From Phoronis australis (lineage: Eukaryota > Phoronida > Phoronidae), in the NCBI GenBank assembly GCA_002633005.1, contig NMRA01000680.1, positions 137,913 to 201,912 on the forward strand: DNA of 64,000 nucleotides. The letters run 5' to 3'. The notes beneath the pieces are model-generated. The model was not told where the DNA came from. It saw only the letters and a program-made list of their open reading frames with translations, and made no database searches. Below, in pieces: positions 61,901 to 64,000 of the stretch. The first letter of the stretch is position 1. Each line of letters begins with the position of its first letter. The position numbers were made by a program, and so were the translations under genes.

Positions 61901-62791
61901 TTAAATTATAGCCCATATCAAAATTACCTCTTTACATGTGTACCAGCGCAAAGCGTTAATAGCCGATCGACGCCATGATGAATGACCTGCGTTTGGCTTG
62001 GCGTATGATATAATGTGACCAAGAGCGTCGGCATGACCTGTGTTCCCCAGCGCTTCGATCAACACCATTTTGGAGAGCACGTAATCGTCTTCCGTTTCGT
62101 TTTTCACATTAATCGACCTTCGAACACGTTGGCCGGTATGAAGGGCTGAAACCATATAAGTGAACTTATTTAAAAAAAAATCGTTGTTTTCACGTTCGGT
62201 CTTGTAATCAAAAGGTCTTAGCGATGACAGGCAATCCTGAAAAATAAGAAATCACTAGTCTAGAATAAATCTTCTTGCATAAAGGTAGTACTCTATTAAT
62301 GGGGCTATTCGGAAAACCTACAACAACTAGAGGGCGTGCGTGTACTAGTGGTGATAGATTAACAGCCTCGATATCGCGAGCCCTTTAAATACATGGTGAA
62401 ATGGCTTGCAGCCGTGCCAACTGAATCTGAGATTGCGTAAAAAGGGTGCTTCTATGAGGGGAAGTAAGCACGACCTCATACAAAGGTAAGGTNCAGTGGG
62501 GTAACTGGTGGGGATAACATCACCGAACGATGTTGATAGAAACTGATTGCTAAAAACTTACCAAGTAATGTTGTGTAGTCTCCGAATGGAACTGCATAGT
62601 CATAGAGCTCACACGGGGCTTCAGCATCCACACACTTTTTGTCAGTTAGTTGACCCCGTTGACCGCAATTGTCCACGAATATAGTAACCTTAGGTTTTTT
62701 TGGGAATTTGTGGCCACTGTCGAAGACTTGCACCAGGGAAATTAGCAGTAATAAAGCTTAGCGCGACGACGTATTTTGATAAAAATTCCAT
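10687..62791 (-). CDS. Giant mosaic type I membrane protein, about 42 exons
   Basis: Single gene traced from a start codon at 62791 to a stop at 10687-10689, about 13.8 kb of coding sequence and 4,590 residues. Order, with approximate residues: signal peptide 1-22; helical region recalling the HEAT-like part of large lipid-transfer proteins 80-250; amphipathic helices 300-690; degenerate M23/LECT2-like domain 715-880; Lys-rich helical linker 880-986; Cys-containing beta-rich modules 1080-1480; PAN/apple-like domain inside 1480-1860; about 15 FN3-like modules 1500-4040; Cys-rich juxtamembrane region 4040-4510 with RKKR; one membrane helix near 4515-4535; cytoplasmic tail. Nearly all junctions are GT-AG with matching phase, which argues strongly for one transcript. 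Three one-base corrections (an A7 run and two N positions) are needed, and the exon near 38.4 kb is unresolved. I do not recognise a named orthologue; the role is unknown. Confidence 0.85.
11124..11199 (-). CDS. Giant gene exon 39: membrane-proximal
   Basis: Starts after TCTCCACAG and ends at G|GTACTC. It encodes NVCGSKAEADLLQDDFHISV, then PFIIEG, the last extracellular residues. Confidence 0.84.
11860..12070 (-). CDS. Giant gene exon 38
   Basis: Starts after ATTCATTGCAG and ends at AAG|GTGCAT. It encodes NRTFWPRSDGFSKFEEDEGF, FNASTVGVVMPG and YSLTLKICTRN. Two glycosylation sequons are present. Confidence 0.85.
12071..15224. other. Intron, mostly featureless
   Basis: About 3.2 kb. A T/A-rich run of TTTATT units lies at 14463-14503. 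No coding exon is supported. Confidence 0.6.
15225..15373 (-). CDS. Giant gene exon 37
   Basis: Starts after CTATTTACAG and ends at AA|GTATAG. It encodes VFKFYMIRHFGQLTGSDAMF, then VVNCGGGGTEECLSE. Confidence 0.83.
15591..15642 (-). repeat. 70-bp palindromic repeat family, copy 1 (reverse orientation)
   Basis: Contains ATAGGCGGTGCGCCCATAT, AGCCCCCATTTTTCAG and GGCTGCGCCGCCCATGG. Read on the other strand it matches the copies at 45.7 and 47.5 kb: GGGCGGCGCAG...CTGAAAAATGGGGGCTATA. Confidence 0.7.
15906..16129 (-). CDS. Giant gene exon 36
   Basis: Starts after TTATGTTTTAG and ends at CAC|GTGAGT. It encodes LCRLVGGKVDSVDILYRP and CYTDIDGSETVIRLTVG, beta-type sequence with three Cys. Confidence 0.85.
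16130..18564. other. Introns around exon 35, nothing further recognised
   Basis: Apart from exon 35 (17229-17343) I see no supportable feature. The 134-codon open frame at 16279-16683 has no splice or domain support. Confidence 0.55.
17229..17343 (-). CDS. Giant gene exon 35: Cys-containing
   Basis: Starts after GTCTTTCTAG's gene-strand equivalent and ends at G|GTACAT. It encodes TNCSWTTCEEKGRNNAEERV followed by RCLINEDRMYARES. The W..C...G.....RC spacing recalls part of a thrombospondin type-1 repeat, but a full repeat is not present. Confidence 0.82.
18565..18687 (-). CDS. Giant gene exon 34: furin-type site
   Basis: Starts after TTTATTTGTAG and ends at GAA|GTGAGT. It encodes CDTRPTRKPRQAFRKKRELT, then QIAMVALHESLKE. 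RKKR is a consensus proprotein-convertase site about 265 residues before the membrane helix; cleavage is inferred. Confidence 0.84.
18913..19013 (-). CDS. Giant gene exon 33
   Basis: Starts after TATACTTGCAG and ends at CAG|GTTGTA. It encodes DDTEWKELCESCNSCDDF, three Cys in seven residues, completing the segment begun in exon 32. Confidence 0.83.
19014..21186. other. Intron with broken repeat fragments
   Basis: Holds two pieces of the G-rich element family (from about 19489, and 20106-20168) and a degenerate tandem of GAAC-containing units at about 20600-20750. No exon is needed here by phase. Confidence 0.6.
19489..20168 (+). mobile_element. G-rich element family, broken copy
   Basis: The left part begins GCCTAAAATGTAGGGGGGCT followed by CGAATTC; the right end, from 20106, reads CGGACTTTTTTGCCCCCTTC and ends GCCCCCCTGGGTGCGCGCAT. 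Intact copies elsewhere have these ends about 250 bp apart, so this copy appears to be interrupted or rearranged. Confidence 0.55.
21187..21332 (-). CDS. Giant gene exon 32: start of juxtamembrane domain
   Basis: Starts after ATTCAAATCAG and ends at G|GTAAGA. It encodes EDYTGSSFFISPIEDHAML, then IDVSVPFD and PALMFYDP. A P..VSVPFD...FYDPD..W...C pattern spans into exon 33. Confidence 0.83.
21753..21900 (-). CDS. Giant gene exon 31
   Basis: Starts after CTTGCTATTCAG and ends at AG|GTAACT. It encodes NTSVIAGTLNKLDVKARYG and FQQYIQDPETSREE. Phases fit exons 30 and 32. Confidence 0.82.
22164..22280 (-). CDS. Giant gene exon 30: linker after the FN3 array
   Basis: Starts after TACTTTTAG and ends at G|GTAGGT. 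It encodes SDIIRKLEVEKPTIMNLEQP, then LPPIAIEIT. No domain recognised. Confidence 0.82.
22281..24016. other. Intron, nothing recognised
   Basis: AT-rich intron between exons 29 and 30. The open frames on both strands are short and unsupported. Confidence 0.6.
24017..27348 (-). CDS. Giant gene exon 29: FN3-like array with glycosylated linker, 3.3 kb
   Basis: One open exon of 3,332 bp, after ATCATTGTAG and ending at G|GTATGT. FN3-like boundaries: VTVNIESPKPGVVIDG, VTIDLTAPSVG, VPVMVDNSPPVGG, LRVDTTPPTC and TDFEPPDIEV. Between the last two groups lies about 330 residues of other sequence: a Ser/Thr/Asn-rich segment (NTSHATYNTTGTSVSNAT region) with many glycosylation sequons, then a beta-rich stretch, then a Cys cluster with CATCKSTCDLTCDPSC. 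The exon is several times longer than any in the 5' half. Confidence 0.95.
27556..28973 (-). CDS. Giant gene exon 28: about four FN3-like modules
   Basis: Starts after TTAACTTCAG and ends at AG|GTAAGC, 1,418 bp in one frame. Boundaries VIVDAEPPQITV, LTIDATEPKIIS and VKVDNIPPDGG separate modules with SGIVSYQVAVG and YYVTVKSVNGAGL motifs. Several N-x-S/T sequons occur. Confidence 0.94.
29594..30276 (-). CDS. Giant gene exon 27: two FN3-like modules
   Basis: Starts after ACCCTTTCAG and ends at AGC|GTTAGT. Boundaries LIDITPPEKGWIKDG, YAVDLSPPILI and VRVDTTAPE delimit modules of about 95 residues; each carries the F.D.ESGVAQY and YTVKVTAIN type motifs. Confidence 0.92.
31063..31247 (-). CDS. Giant gene exon 26: FN3-like
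   Basis: With the acceptor TTGCTTTAAAG the exon enters in the phase left by exon 25 and reads FLIGFSADKDSDSALAIYS, then NQTYYATVIAVNRG. It ends at G|GTGCGT. A nearby acceptor at 31236 gives the wrong phase. Confidence 0.8.
31288..31436 (+). repeat. Purine-rich (GA) low-complexity tract
   Basis: Long run of G and A on the + strand, with GAGAGAGACAGGGACAG and similar blocks, in the intron just upstream of exon 26 on the gene strand, where it reads as a polypyrimidine stretch. Confidence 0.75.
31684..31861 (-). CDS. Giant gene exon 25: FN3-like
   Basis: Starts after TTTGTTTTAAAG and ends at GA|GTATGT. It encodes the boundary KDSTKPEVGKVLDGVD, then WVDFFDPDTGINE, the typical W..F.D..SGI pattern. 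Confidence 0.85.
31862..33879. other. Intron part, nothing recognised
   Basis: No exon is supported. Around 32380-32440 and 33125-33240 two C-rich/G-rich stretches repeat variants of CGACCCACGA and TCGAGGGGGT in opposite orientation, possibly the ends of an inverted element about 0.85 kb long. Confidence 0.5.
33880..35145 (+). repeat. Tandem array of about three 440-bp units
   Basis: Anchors recur at regular spacing: GGTGGCGCAA-type motifs near 33935, 34368 and 34810, and AAACGTAAA...AAAATTG near 34051, 34484 and 34934. Each unit also contains a CACTTGCT(A/G)AAT...AAGATCCTGCAA segment and an AGGAGGC motif. Copies are clearly diverged. The last unit runs into GACGCCCGGACGCCC and ends near GTGGGCGCATAAAAA. 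It lies in the intron between exons 24 and 25. Confidence 0.8.
35358..35891 (-). CDS. Giant gene exon 24: FN3-like modules
   Basis: Starts after TCGACAG and ends at G|GTAATT. The FN3-like pattern is very clear: GHWDGFEDKETGIWGYTWAA, then YFVTVQAINNVVFGG, and the module boundary VVIDTVKPEVHSV, followed by a second module with VSDHLSGVSRVDFGLG. Confidence 0.92.
36813..38042. mobile_element. Non-autonomous TIR DNA transposon, copy 2 (about 1,230 bp)
   Basis: Diverged and shortened relative of 2668-4312 in the same orientation. Shared landmarks in order: GAGAATACCACC, AGTTTAGATCGA, CTCGATAACTGC, AGCATGCGCTCAC, CGGCCTGGGTGCCC, GACACGGAG and TAAATCGGGTGGCAT near the right end. Both ends have decayed; TAA flanks are at 36810-36812 and 38043-38045. 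Confidence 0.78.
37410..37497. repeat. Microsatellite (TA/CATA then AC)
   Basis: ATATATAAGACATATACATA grades into an (AC)n run ending near 37497, inside the second transposon copy. Confidence 0.85.
38268..38460 (-). CDS. Giant gene exon 23, frame unresolved
   Basis: The 3' end (NNYISG, G|GTACAT) joins exon 24 in phase to give an FN3-like module. At the 5' end no acceptor (38460 or 38453) gives a frame open throughout: one frame reads EGNFVIKILSSPERL and then stops, the other carries VIKDGIGSS and YTMSNNYIS. A one-base error, a missed small exon or an allelic break would explain this. Confidence 0.6.
38584..38750. mobile_element. Small inverted-repeat element (MITE-like)
   Basis: AGTGCTGTAGTG at 38588-38599 is repeated inverted as CACTACAGCACT at 38736-38747, and inside these GTAGGCGCAC faces GTGCGCCTAC. 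About 165 bp, in the intron between exons 22 and 23. Confidence 0.6.
38810..39964 (-). CDS. Giant gene exon 22: FN3-like modules with PAN/apple-like insert
   Basis: Starts after TGTATTTTCAG and ends at CG|GTAAGA. The first 70 residues finish the beta-rich module. FN3-like sequence follows, with FMLEVSASD, FAIGTH, LYWTVKVRNSQGLES and FINVHITNELGY. At about 39050-39255 lies a PAN/apple-like segment with four Cys (ICAAECIKFETKCISFDYN and EQCLLQN), ending in HNYQR. Confidence 0.88.
40204..40361 (-). CDS. Giant gene exon 21: beta-rich module
   Basis: Starts after TTTCAATCACAG and ends at CG|GTGAGC. It encodes VTPSVGAKVWGRVSLNIIIA and EAGMELTGYLLTVKFPVTVT. Alternating hydrophobic residues suggest a long antiparallel sheet. 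Phases match both neighbours. Confidence 0.85.
41020..41090 (-). CDS. Giant gene exon 20
   Basis: Starts after TTTTCTCAAG and ends at CAC|GTAAGT. It encodes FGAGGVLGISAELKACFAS, a Gly-rich beta segment that continues in exon 21. Confidence 0.82.
41278..41360 (+). repeat. Purine-rich tract
   Basis: GGAGGCAGGAACAGAGAGGT and continuing G/A-rich sequence in the intron after exon 19. No other feature seen between exons 19 and 20 except the fragment at 41972. Confidence 0.7.
41972..42047 (-). mobile_element. G-rich element family, inverted end fragment
   Basis: Reads GTGCGCACCCAGTGGAGG, a G run, CTCAAACG and GGGCAAAAAGTTCCG: the reverse complement of the right end of the copies at 46.2 and 63.4 kb. 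Confidence 0.6.
42261..42426 (-). CDS. Giant gene exon 19
   Basis: Starts after TATTTTTGCAG and ends at G|GTAAGT. It encodes LMSNPDVFRKNLSDAFPATE, then FTFWLGPVGLKF. Confidence 0.83.
43153..43267 (-). CDS. Giant gene candidate exon 18b
   Basis: Starts after AATGCGCAG and encodes CSVVLIPLGLDVALLRYNLV, then GMIPTGAKFFVNC, beta-type sequence. Length 115 converts the phase left by exon 18 into the phase exon 19 needs. The donor ATC|GTCGCC is poor, so the 3' end is approximate. Confidence 0.5.
43684..43987 (-). CDS. Giant gene exon 18
   Basis: Starts after TTGTTTTGTAG. It encodes PKADWASQQVLNMNLEDFAY, SLLDLLNDLRADTLEAVSIR and WNLEGQLLIKSCTCPSVLG. The 3' boundary CA|GTTGAT is a weak donor, but its phase fits the next candidate exon. 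Confidence 0.8.
44045..44081 (-). CDS. Giant gene candidate 37-nt microexon
   Basis: Exon 17 ends in phase 0 but exon 18 needs phase 1. This stretch, after TTATGAAG and ending at T|GTAAGT, supplies LNRCQMLDKADT plus one base and repairs the phase. The donor is excellent; the acceptor lacks a pyrimidine tract. Confidence 0.45.
44915..45063 (-). CDS. Giant gene exon 17
   Basis: Starts after TGTCTTTCAATAG and ends at AAG|GTACAT. It encodes SEFDFPVGGFGDMTARGAIE and SLHVQLCSLYYPTCAK. The 5' phase matches exon 16. Confidence 0.82.
45682..45748 (+). repeat. 70-bp palindromic repeat family, copy 2
   Basis: ATGGGCGGCGCATCACTGAA at the left and GTGGTGCACCGCCCAT at the right. The outermost bases form the inverted pair ATGGGCGG/CCGCCCAT. 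Confidence 0.75.
46199..46470 (+). mobile_element. G-rich element family, copy 2
   Basis: Begins GCATGCATGCACCCAGCCTA and a G6 run followed by CTCGAATT, then GTGGACCTTTTACTGA, GTTCAGGCC, TGGACTTTTGTGTTG and CGGACCTTTTTGCCC, and ends GGTGCGCCCATG. The ends are related as inverted repeats (TGCGC..ACC type). It matches 63367-63618 along its length. Confidence 0.8.
47490..47629 (+). repeat. 70-bp palindromic repeat family, two copies in tandem
   Basis: The first copy starts TGGGCGGCGCAGCACTGAAA at 47490, the second CATGGGCGGCGCAGCACTGC near 47559 and ends TACGGTGCACCGCGCATG. A core GGGGCTATAGCCC-like palindrome sits in the middle. Confidence 0.75.
47742..47945 (-). CDS. Giant gene exon 16: Cys-rich module
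   Basis: Starts after TTGTCAATTTCAG and ends at T|GTAAGT. Five Cys occur over about 45 residues, including TFCKPRSDCLGLTCGVVF, followed by KLDITYNACANKVQLTLGD; this appears to be a small disulfide-bonded beta module. Confidence 0.86.
48483..48754 (-). CDS. Giant gene exon 15: helical
   Basis: Starts after TGTTTTAG and ends at G|GTGAGA. It encodes RPPNILDAFNVNKFTLAKIS and MRLMDLVAEFSATLQDQP, then a basic segment before EQMVLQLLSL. No domain recognised. Confidence 0.85.
48933..49641 (-). CDS. Giant gene exon 14: second half of M23-like domain and Lys-rich linker
   Basis: Starts after TTTATTTCCAG and ends at AG|GTAAGC. It encodes IVSPVVGCV, YEIIISNILPHENI, GVTLGEGEVIG, KFIHLV and VDPTPFVERLVP, which follow the strand order of the M23 fold; FIH stands where the metal-binding HxH is usual, so catalysis is unlikely. 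The printed frame breaks at the N (49381); one added base there gives an open exon in the phase exon 15 requires. After the domain come about 100 residues rich in Lys, from KKLLKKAKKAWKQRKNKSRS onward, mostly helical. Confidence 0.85.
50653..50824 (-). CDS. Giant gene exon 13: first half of M23/LECT2-like domain
   Basis: Starts after CTTTTTTAG and ends at AAG|GTGAGT. It encodes FNAQFPTRRVDPDVHRCADG, then FGSKSINGLKGIDVEAPRDG. The C..G...........G.D..AP.DG pattern is that of the start of the M23/lysostaphin-fold domain (as in LECT2). The usual metal-ligand His of HxGxD is replaced, while the Asp is kept in LKGID. Confidence 0.83.
51054..51181 (-). CDS. Giant gene exon 12: helical
   Basis: Starts after TTTCTCCAG and ends at GT|GTAAGT. 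It encodes ILKDTLNPLDELAELGDPF and VFDAIRSIKNSYMELK, an acidic amphipathic helix pair. Confidence 0.83.
51182..53584. other. Intron with an inverted-repeat hairpin
   Basis: Between exons 11 and 12. Besides the hairpin at 52425-52493, an imperfect duplication (TATTTTGCACCAAATTAAAC near 51780 and TATTTTGCACTAAGTTAAAT near 52172) is visible. No exon. Confidence 0.6.
52425..52493 (+). repeat. 69-nt hairpin with a 31-bp stem
   Basis: AGTCATTTTGGCAACATACT opens the left arm and GTTGCCAAAATGACT closes the right arm; the loop is 7 nt (TTCAGCT). As + strand RNA all 31 positions pair, two as G-U; as - strand RNA those two would be A-C mismatches. It could be a small inverted-repeat element or a microRNA-precursor-like hairpin; the sequence does not decide. 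Confidence 0.6.
53585..53748 (-). CDS. Giant gene exon 11
   Basis: Starts after TCCATGCAG and ends at CAG|GTAAAG. It encodes NGQKPYWMNPGDELFYLVNE (first residue shared with exon 10) and NATFVEVSAVSKRIRSS. Confidence 0.83.
53969..54180 (-). CDS. Giant gene exon 10: Cys-containing beta-rich segment
   Basis: Starts after GGTTCCAG and ends at G|GTAAGT. It encodes FFNVTPCNNDSICCLVVCSS with four Cys and an NVT glycosylation sequon, then ALLIGAKQQIQENC. Confidence 0.85.
54181..55085. other. Intron between exons 9 and 10, nothing recognised
   Basis: No coding exon or recognised repeat can be supported. Confidence 0.55.
55086..55228 (-). CDS. Giant gene exon 9: helical
   Basis: Starts after CTTTTTCAG and ends at AA|GTAAGA. 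It encodes FAIQRILDAIEDIVTMVQQL then NPKEAISTIIRAV, helix with regular hydrophobic spacing. Phases match exons 8 and 10. Confidence 0.85.
55229..57416. other. Intron between exons 8 and 9, nothing recognised
   Basis: About 2.2 kb with only short unsupported open frames. Confidence 0.6.
57417..57628 (-). CDS. Giant gene exon 8: amphipathic helices
   Basis: Starts after GGTACTTCTAG and ends at AAT|GTAAGT. It encodes lysine- and valine-rich helices such as LISKLVDVVKGLPRKLKEIV and VKKVIYRVKHFVEDVKGDIV, like those of apolipoprotein-type lipid-binding regions. A lipid-binding role is inference. Confidence 0.87.
57717..57907 (-). CDS. Giant gene exon 7 (possible), contains an N
   Basis: An open stretch beginning in the phase exon 6 leaves, through LDECLPKFTTPTAKD and EIAKTYPIFNETTTYFW. 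In the printed frame it ends in phase 0, but exon 8 needs phase 1. If the N at 57769 hides one extra base the exon stays open, reads through GGGFFSPCRTVDA and ends in the right phase. The acceptor (GTGTAAG) is weak and the following intron is only 88 bp, and exon 6 can join exon 8 directly, so this may be a cassette exon. Confidence 0.5.
58476..58592. repeat. CA-rich microsatellite-like tract
   Basis: Degenerate alternating purine/pyrimidine run with ACACACGCACACACACACC-like blocks and ACGTGTACGCGT, in the intron between exons 6 and 7. Such runs can adopt Z-DNA. Confidence 0.75.
58973..59093 (-). CDS. Giant gene exon 6: amphipathic helix
   Basis: Starts after AATTTTACAG and ends at G|GTAAGT. 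It encodes ISQLATIFDKLHDNVVDPI and TIEAFQKVMEFVK, heptad-like amphipathic helices. Confidence 0.85.
59207..59352 (-). CDS. Giant gene exon 5
   Basis: Starts after GTATTTTTAG and ends at AAG|GTAAGC. It encodes PLSGFFEVDIDNEAYVQGL, then FMNWEFDIFRAKACYRGD, alternating beta-type residues. The phase fits both sides. Confidence 0.83.
59725..59906 (-). CDS. Giant gene exon 4
   Basis: Starts after TGTATTTTAG and ends at A|GTAAGA. A basic helix (RKRRFLARLFKALSFKVYL) precedes GVEWSKKIGSRAIGASFGL, a strand-rich segment of the kind that follows the helical domain in lipid-transfer proteins. The RKRR motif could also be a furin-type site. Confidence 0.83.
60477..60607 (-). CDS. Giant gene exon 3: helical region
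   Basis: Starts after CCTATTAG and ends at GC|GTAAGT. It encodes SVLMDTALNDRYETVRELA followed by NRYEKHP, which continues the helical repeat pattern of exon 2. Confidence 0.85.
60608..61927. other. Intron between exons 2 and 3, nothing recognised
   Basis: About 1.3 kb of AT-rich sequence without supportable features. Confidence 0.6.
61928..62145 (-). CDS. Giant gene exon 2: HEAT-like helices
   Basis: Starts after GGTTTCAG and ends at GAG|GTAATT. It encodes a paired-helix segment, VLSKMVLIEALGNTG then ALGHIISYAK and SAINALRWYTC, resembling the helical repeats near the end of the vitellogenin/MTP-type lipid-transfer N-terminal domain. The resemblance is by pattern only. The sequence RVRRS earlier in the exon could be a basic cleavage site. 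Confidence 0.85.
62562..62791 (-). CDS. Giant gene exon 1: start codon and signal peptide
   Basis: ATG at 62791 has A at -3 and G at +4, and an in-frame TAA lies two codons upstream, so this is a credible start. MEFLSKYVVALSFITANF is a typical signal peptide, with cleavage plausible near GAS. The frame breaks at an A7 run (62695-62701, T7 on the + strand); with one A fewer it continues through KVTIFVDNCGQRG and TDKKC to the donor G|GTAAGT in the phase exon 2 requires. Confidence 0.8.
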
Positions 62792-63366
62792 CTTTTACCA
62801 GTTGTTTACATGCAGACAGCGACGCATGCGCAATTCAATCACCACTAGTACAGCAGCGACACCTCGAGGAGAATTCTCCGAATAGCCCCATTGTACTGGT
62901 ATATTCCAAAAGACTCGTGGGACTTTATAGTGAATTAAGTTTGTGACATGAACAATGGGGGAGCTGCACGCCCATTTCTGTCATCAAGATCGCTACTTGA
63001 ACACAAGCGTGGGTCATCCTGGTTGCAATTTTACCATGCGTTTTCTGTGGGTTGTGATTATATATCGTCGGTTTTTCTCAAATTACAGGTCGCTAGTTAC
63101 TCAGTTTTCGTAACCTGGTGTAACCGATAGATTGTGACTTTCAACTTATTTGAAGTATGGACCCAGGCGGTTACGTTGATTTCCGCAACTGGACGCGCAA
63201 CATCAAAGCAGCTTCGCCTGAAAATGCACAGCAGTGTTTCTTTGTTGCAAGCCGAGGTTGGACGAGAGGGAATTGTTAGAGGTACCAGAAGTGCTTCGCA
63301 CTTAAGTGCTCACTATAACGGCATACATGTATGTGGATGAAGGTTACTGGCAAACAAATTGGGGGT
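62792..63366. other. 5' flank of the giant gene
   Basis: Contains the 5' leader and presumably the promoter; no TATA box could be assigned with confidence. In-frame TAA two codons before the ATG. Confidence 0.45.
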
Positions 63367-63618
63367 GCATGCGCGTACCCAGCCTAAAATTTAGGGGGGG
63401 GGGGGCTCGAATTTTTCGATATGCGGACCTTTTACTGAAAAAAGTCAACGTGGACTAAACAAAACGGAGCCACTAGGTTCAGGCCCACGTATTGTGCATC
63501 CGCGCCGACTTCCCTTGGACTTTGTAGACTTTTGTCTCGTTTATCCGAACGTTTTGTTTCACTGAGCCGGACCTTTTTTGCCCAATTCACCAAACGAGCC
63601 CCCTGGGTGCGCCCATAG
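63367..63618 (+). mobile_element. G-rich element family, best copy
   Basis: Starts GCATGCGCGTACCCAGCCTA, has a G12 run before CTCGAATTTTTCG, then GCGGACCTTTTACTGAAAAA, CAACGTGGACTAAAC, GGTTCAGGCCCACG and GGACCTTTTTTGCCC, and ends CCCTGGGTGCGCCCATAGG. Terminal sequences are inverted relatives (GCGCGTACCCAG and CTGGGTGCGCCC). About 250 bp, non-coding. Confidence 0.8.
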
Positions 63619-64000
63619 GATGGGCTTTTCAACGAAACGTTTACGTTTCAATGTGAACATTTTGAAAAACCCGGGAAGGATGTTTAGTCGCACACACCTA
63701 CATGTACTGTAGGACGAAAAATGCAGATCGGTGTGCCTTGTTTTGATGCAGATTTTGGAAACGCGGAAGTAATCTGTTCCATTCCAATCGTGAAATATTC
63801 ATTACGGAAGCATATTCTGATACTCAAAATACGAGTGCATGTTTCACAATGGCTTTATCAATTACAGCTTACCATCACTAAGATAAGAGATTCCACAAAT
63901 TCGATCAGTACATACAATTAAATACACGCGAGGATTGCGACCGGAACGACCTGCGACTAGCAATCGTAGTAGCGAAATAAACGGTCATACATGAAAATAG
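63619..64000. other. Right edge, nothing recognised
   Basis: No coding or repeat feature can be supported in the last 0.4 kb. Confidence 0.5.

Noticed and set aside
62493-62493. Third N in the window
   Set aside because: It lies in the first intron of the giant gene, outside any exon, so unlike the other two it has no frame consequence.
1-64000. CRISPR arrays, operons, tRNA or rRNA genes
   Set aside because: No regular spacer-repeat structure or recognisable RNA gene was seen; the window is eukaryotic nuclear DNA.

Overview
The window is animal genomic DNA: AT-rich, two intron-rich protein genes with GT-AG introns, many small interspersed repeats and microsatellites, and no bacterial gene organisation. 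The motif TACATGTA is frequent. Gene content and repeat style suggest a marine invertebrate (a cephalochordate, hemichordate or lophotrochozoan would all fit); the sequence alone does not settle the species.

Left part (1946-8923, + strand): the last five coding exons of a short-chain dehydrogenase of the retinol dehydrogenase (RDH11/12/13/14-like) group. The 5' exons with the cofactor glycine motif are not seen and probably lie beyond the left edge. Introns hold a 1.6 kb DNA transposon; upstream lies a 0.4 kb foldback element.

Rest of the window (62791 down to 10687, - strand): one gene of about 42 coding exons over 52 kb, tail-to-tail with the dehydrogenase. I traced it exon by exon; at nearly every junction the reading phase matches. 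It encodes about 4,590 residues: signal peptide; a helical region recalling large lipid-transfer proteins; amphipathic helices; a degenerate M23/LECT2-like domain; a lysine-rich linker; Cys-containing beta-rich modules; a PAN/apple-like domain; about 15 fibronectin-III-like modules, many in a single 3.3 kb exon; a Ser/Thr/Asn-rich glycosylation linker; a Cys-rich juxtamembrane region with an RKKR furin-type site; one transmembrane helix; and a 50-residue cytoplasmic tail. I do not recognise this as a named protein. The architecture suggests a very large surface or cleaved-and-shed receptor-like molecule.

Sequence quality matters. Three places in the giant gene need a one-base correction to stay open (an A7 run in exon 1, and the two N characters inside exons), and a fourth exon near 38.4 kb has an unresolved frame break. 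Introns carry several repeat families: two copies of a TIR transposon, a 440-bp tandem array, a G-rich element family, a 70-bp palindromic family and a 69-nt perfect hairpin.
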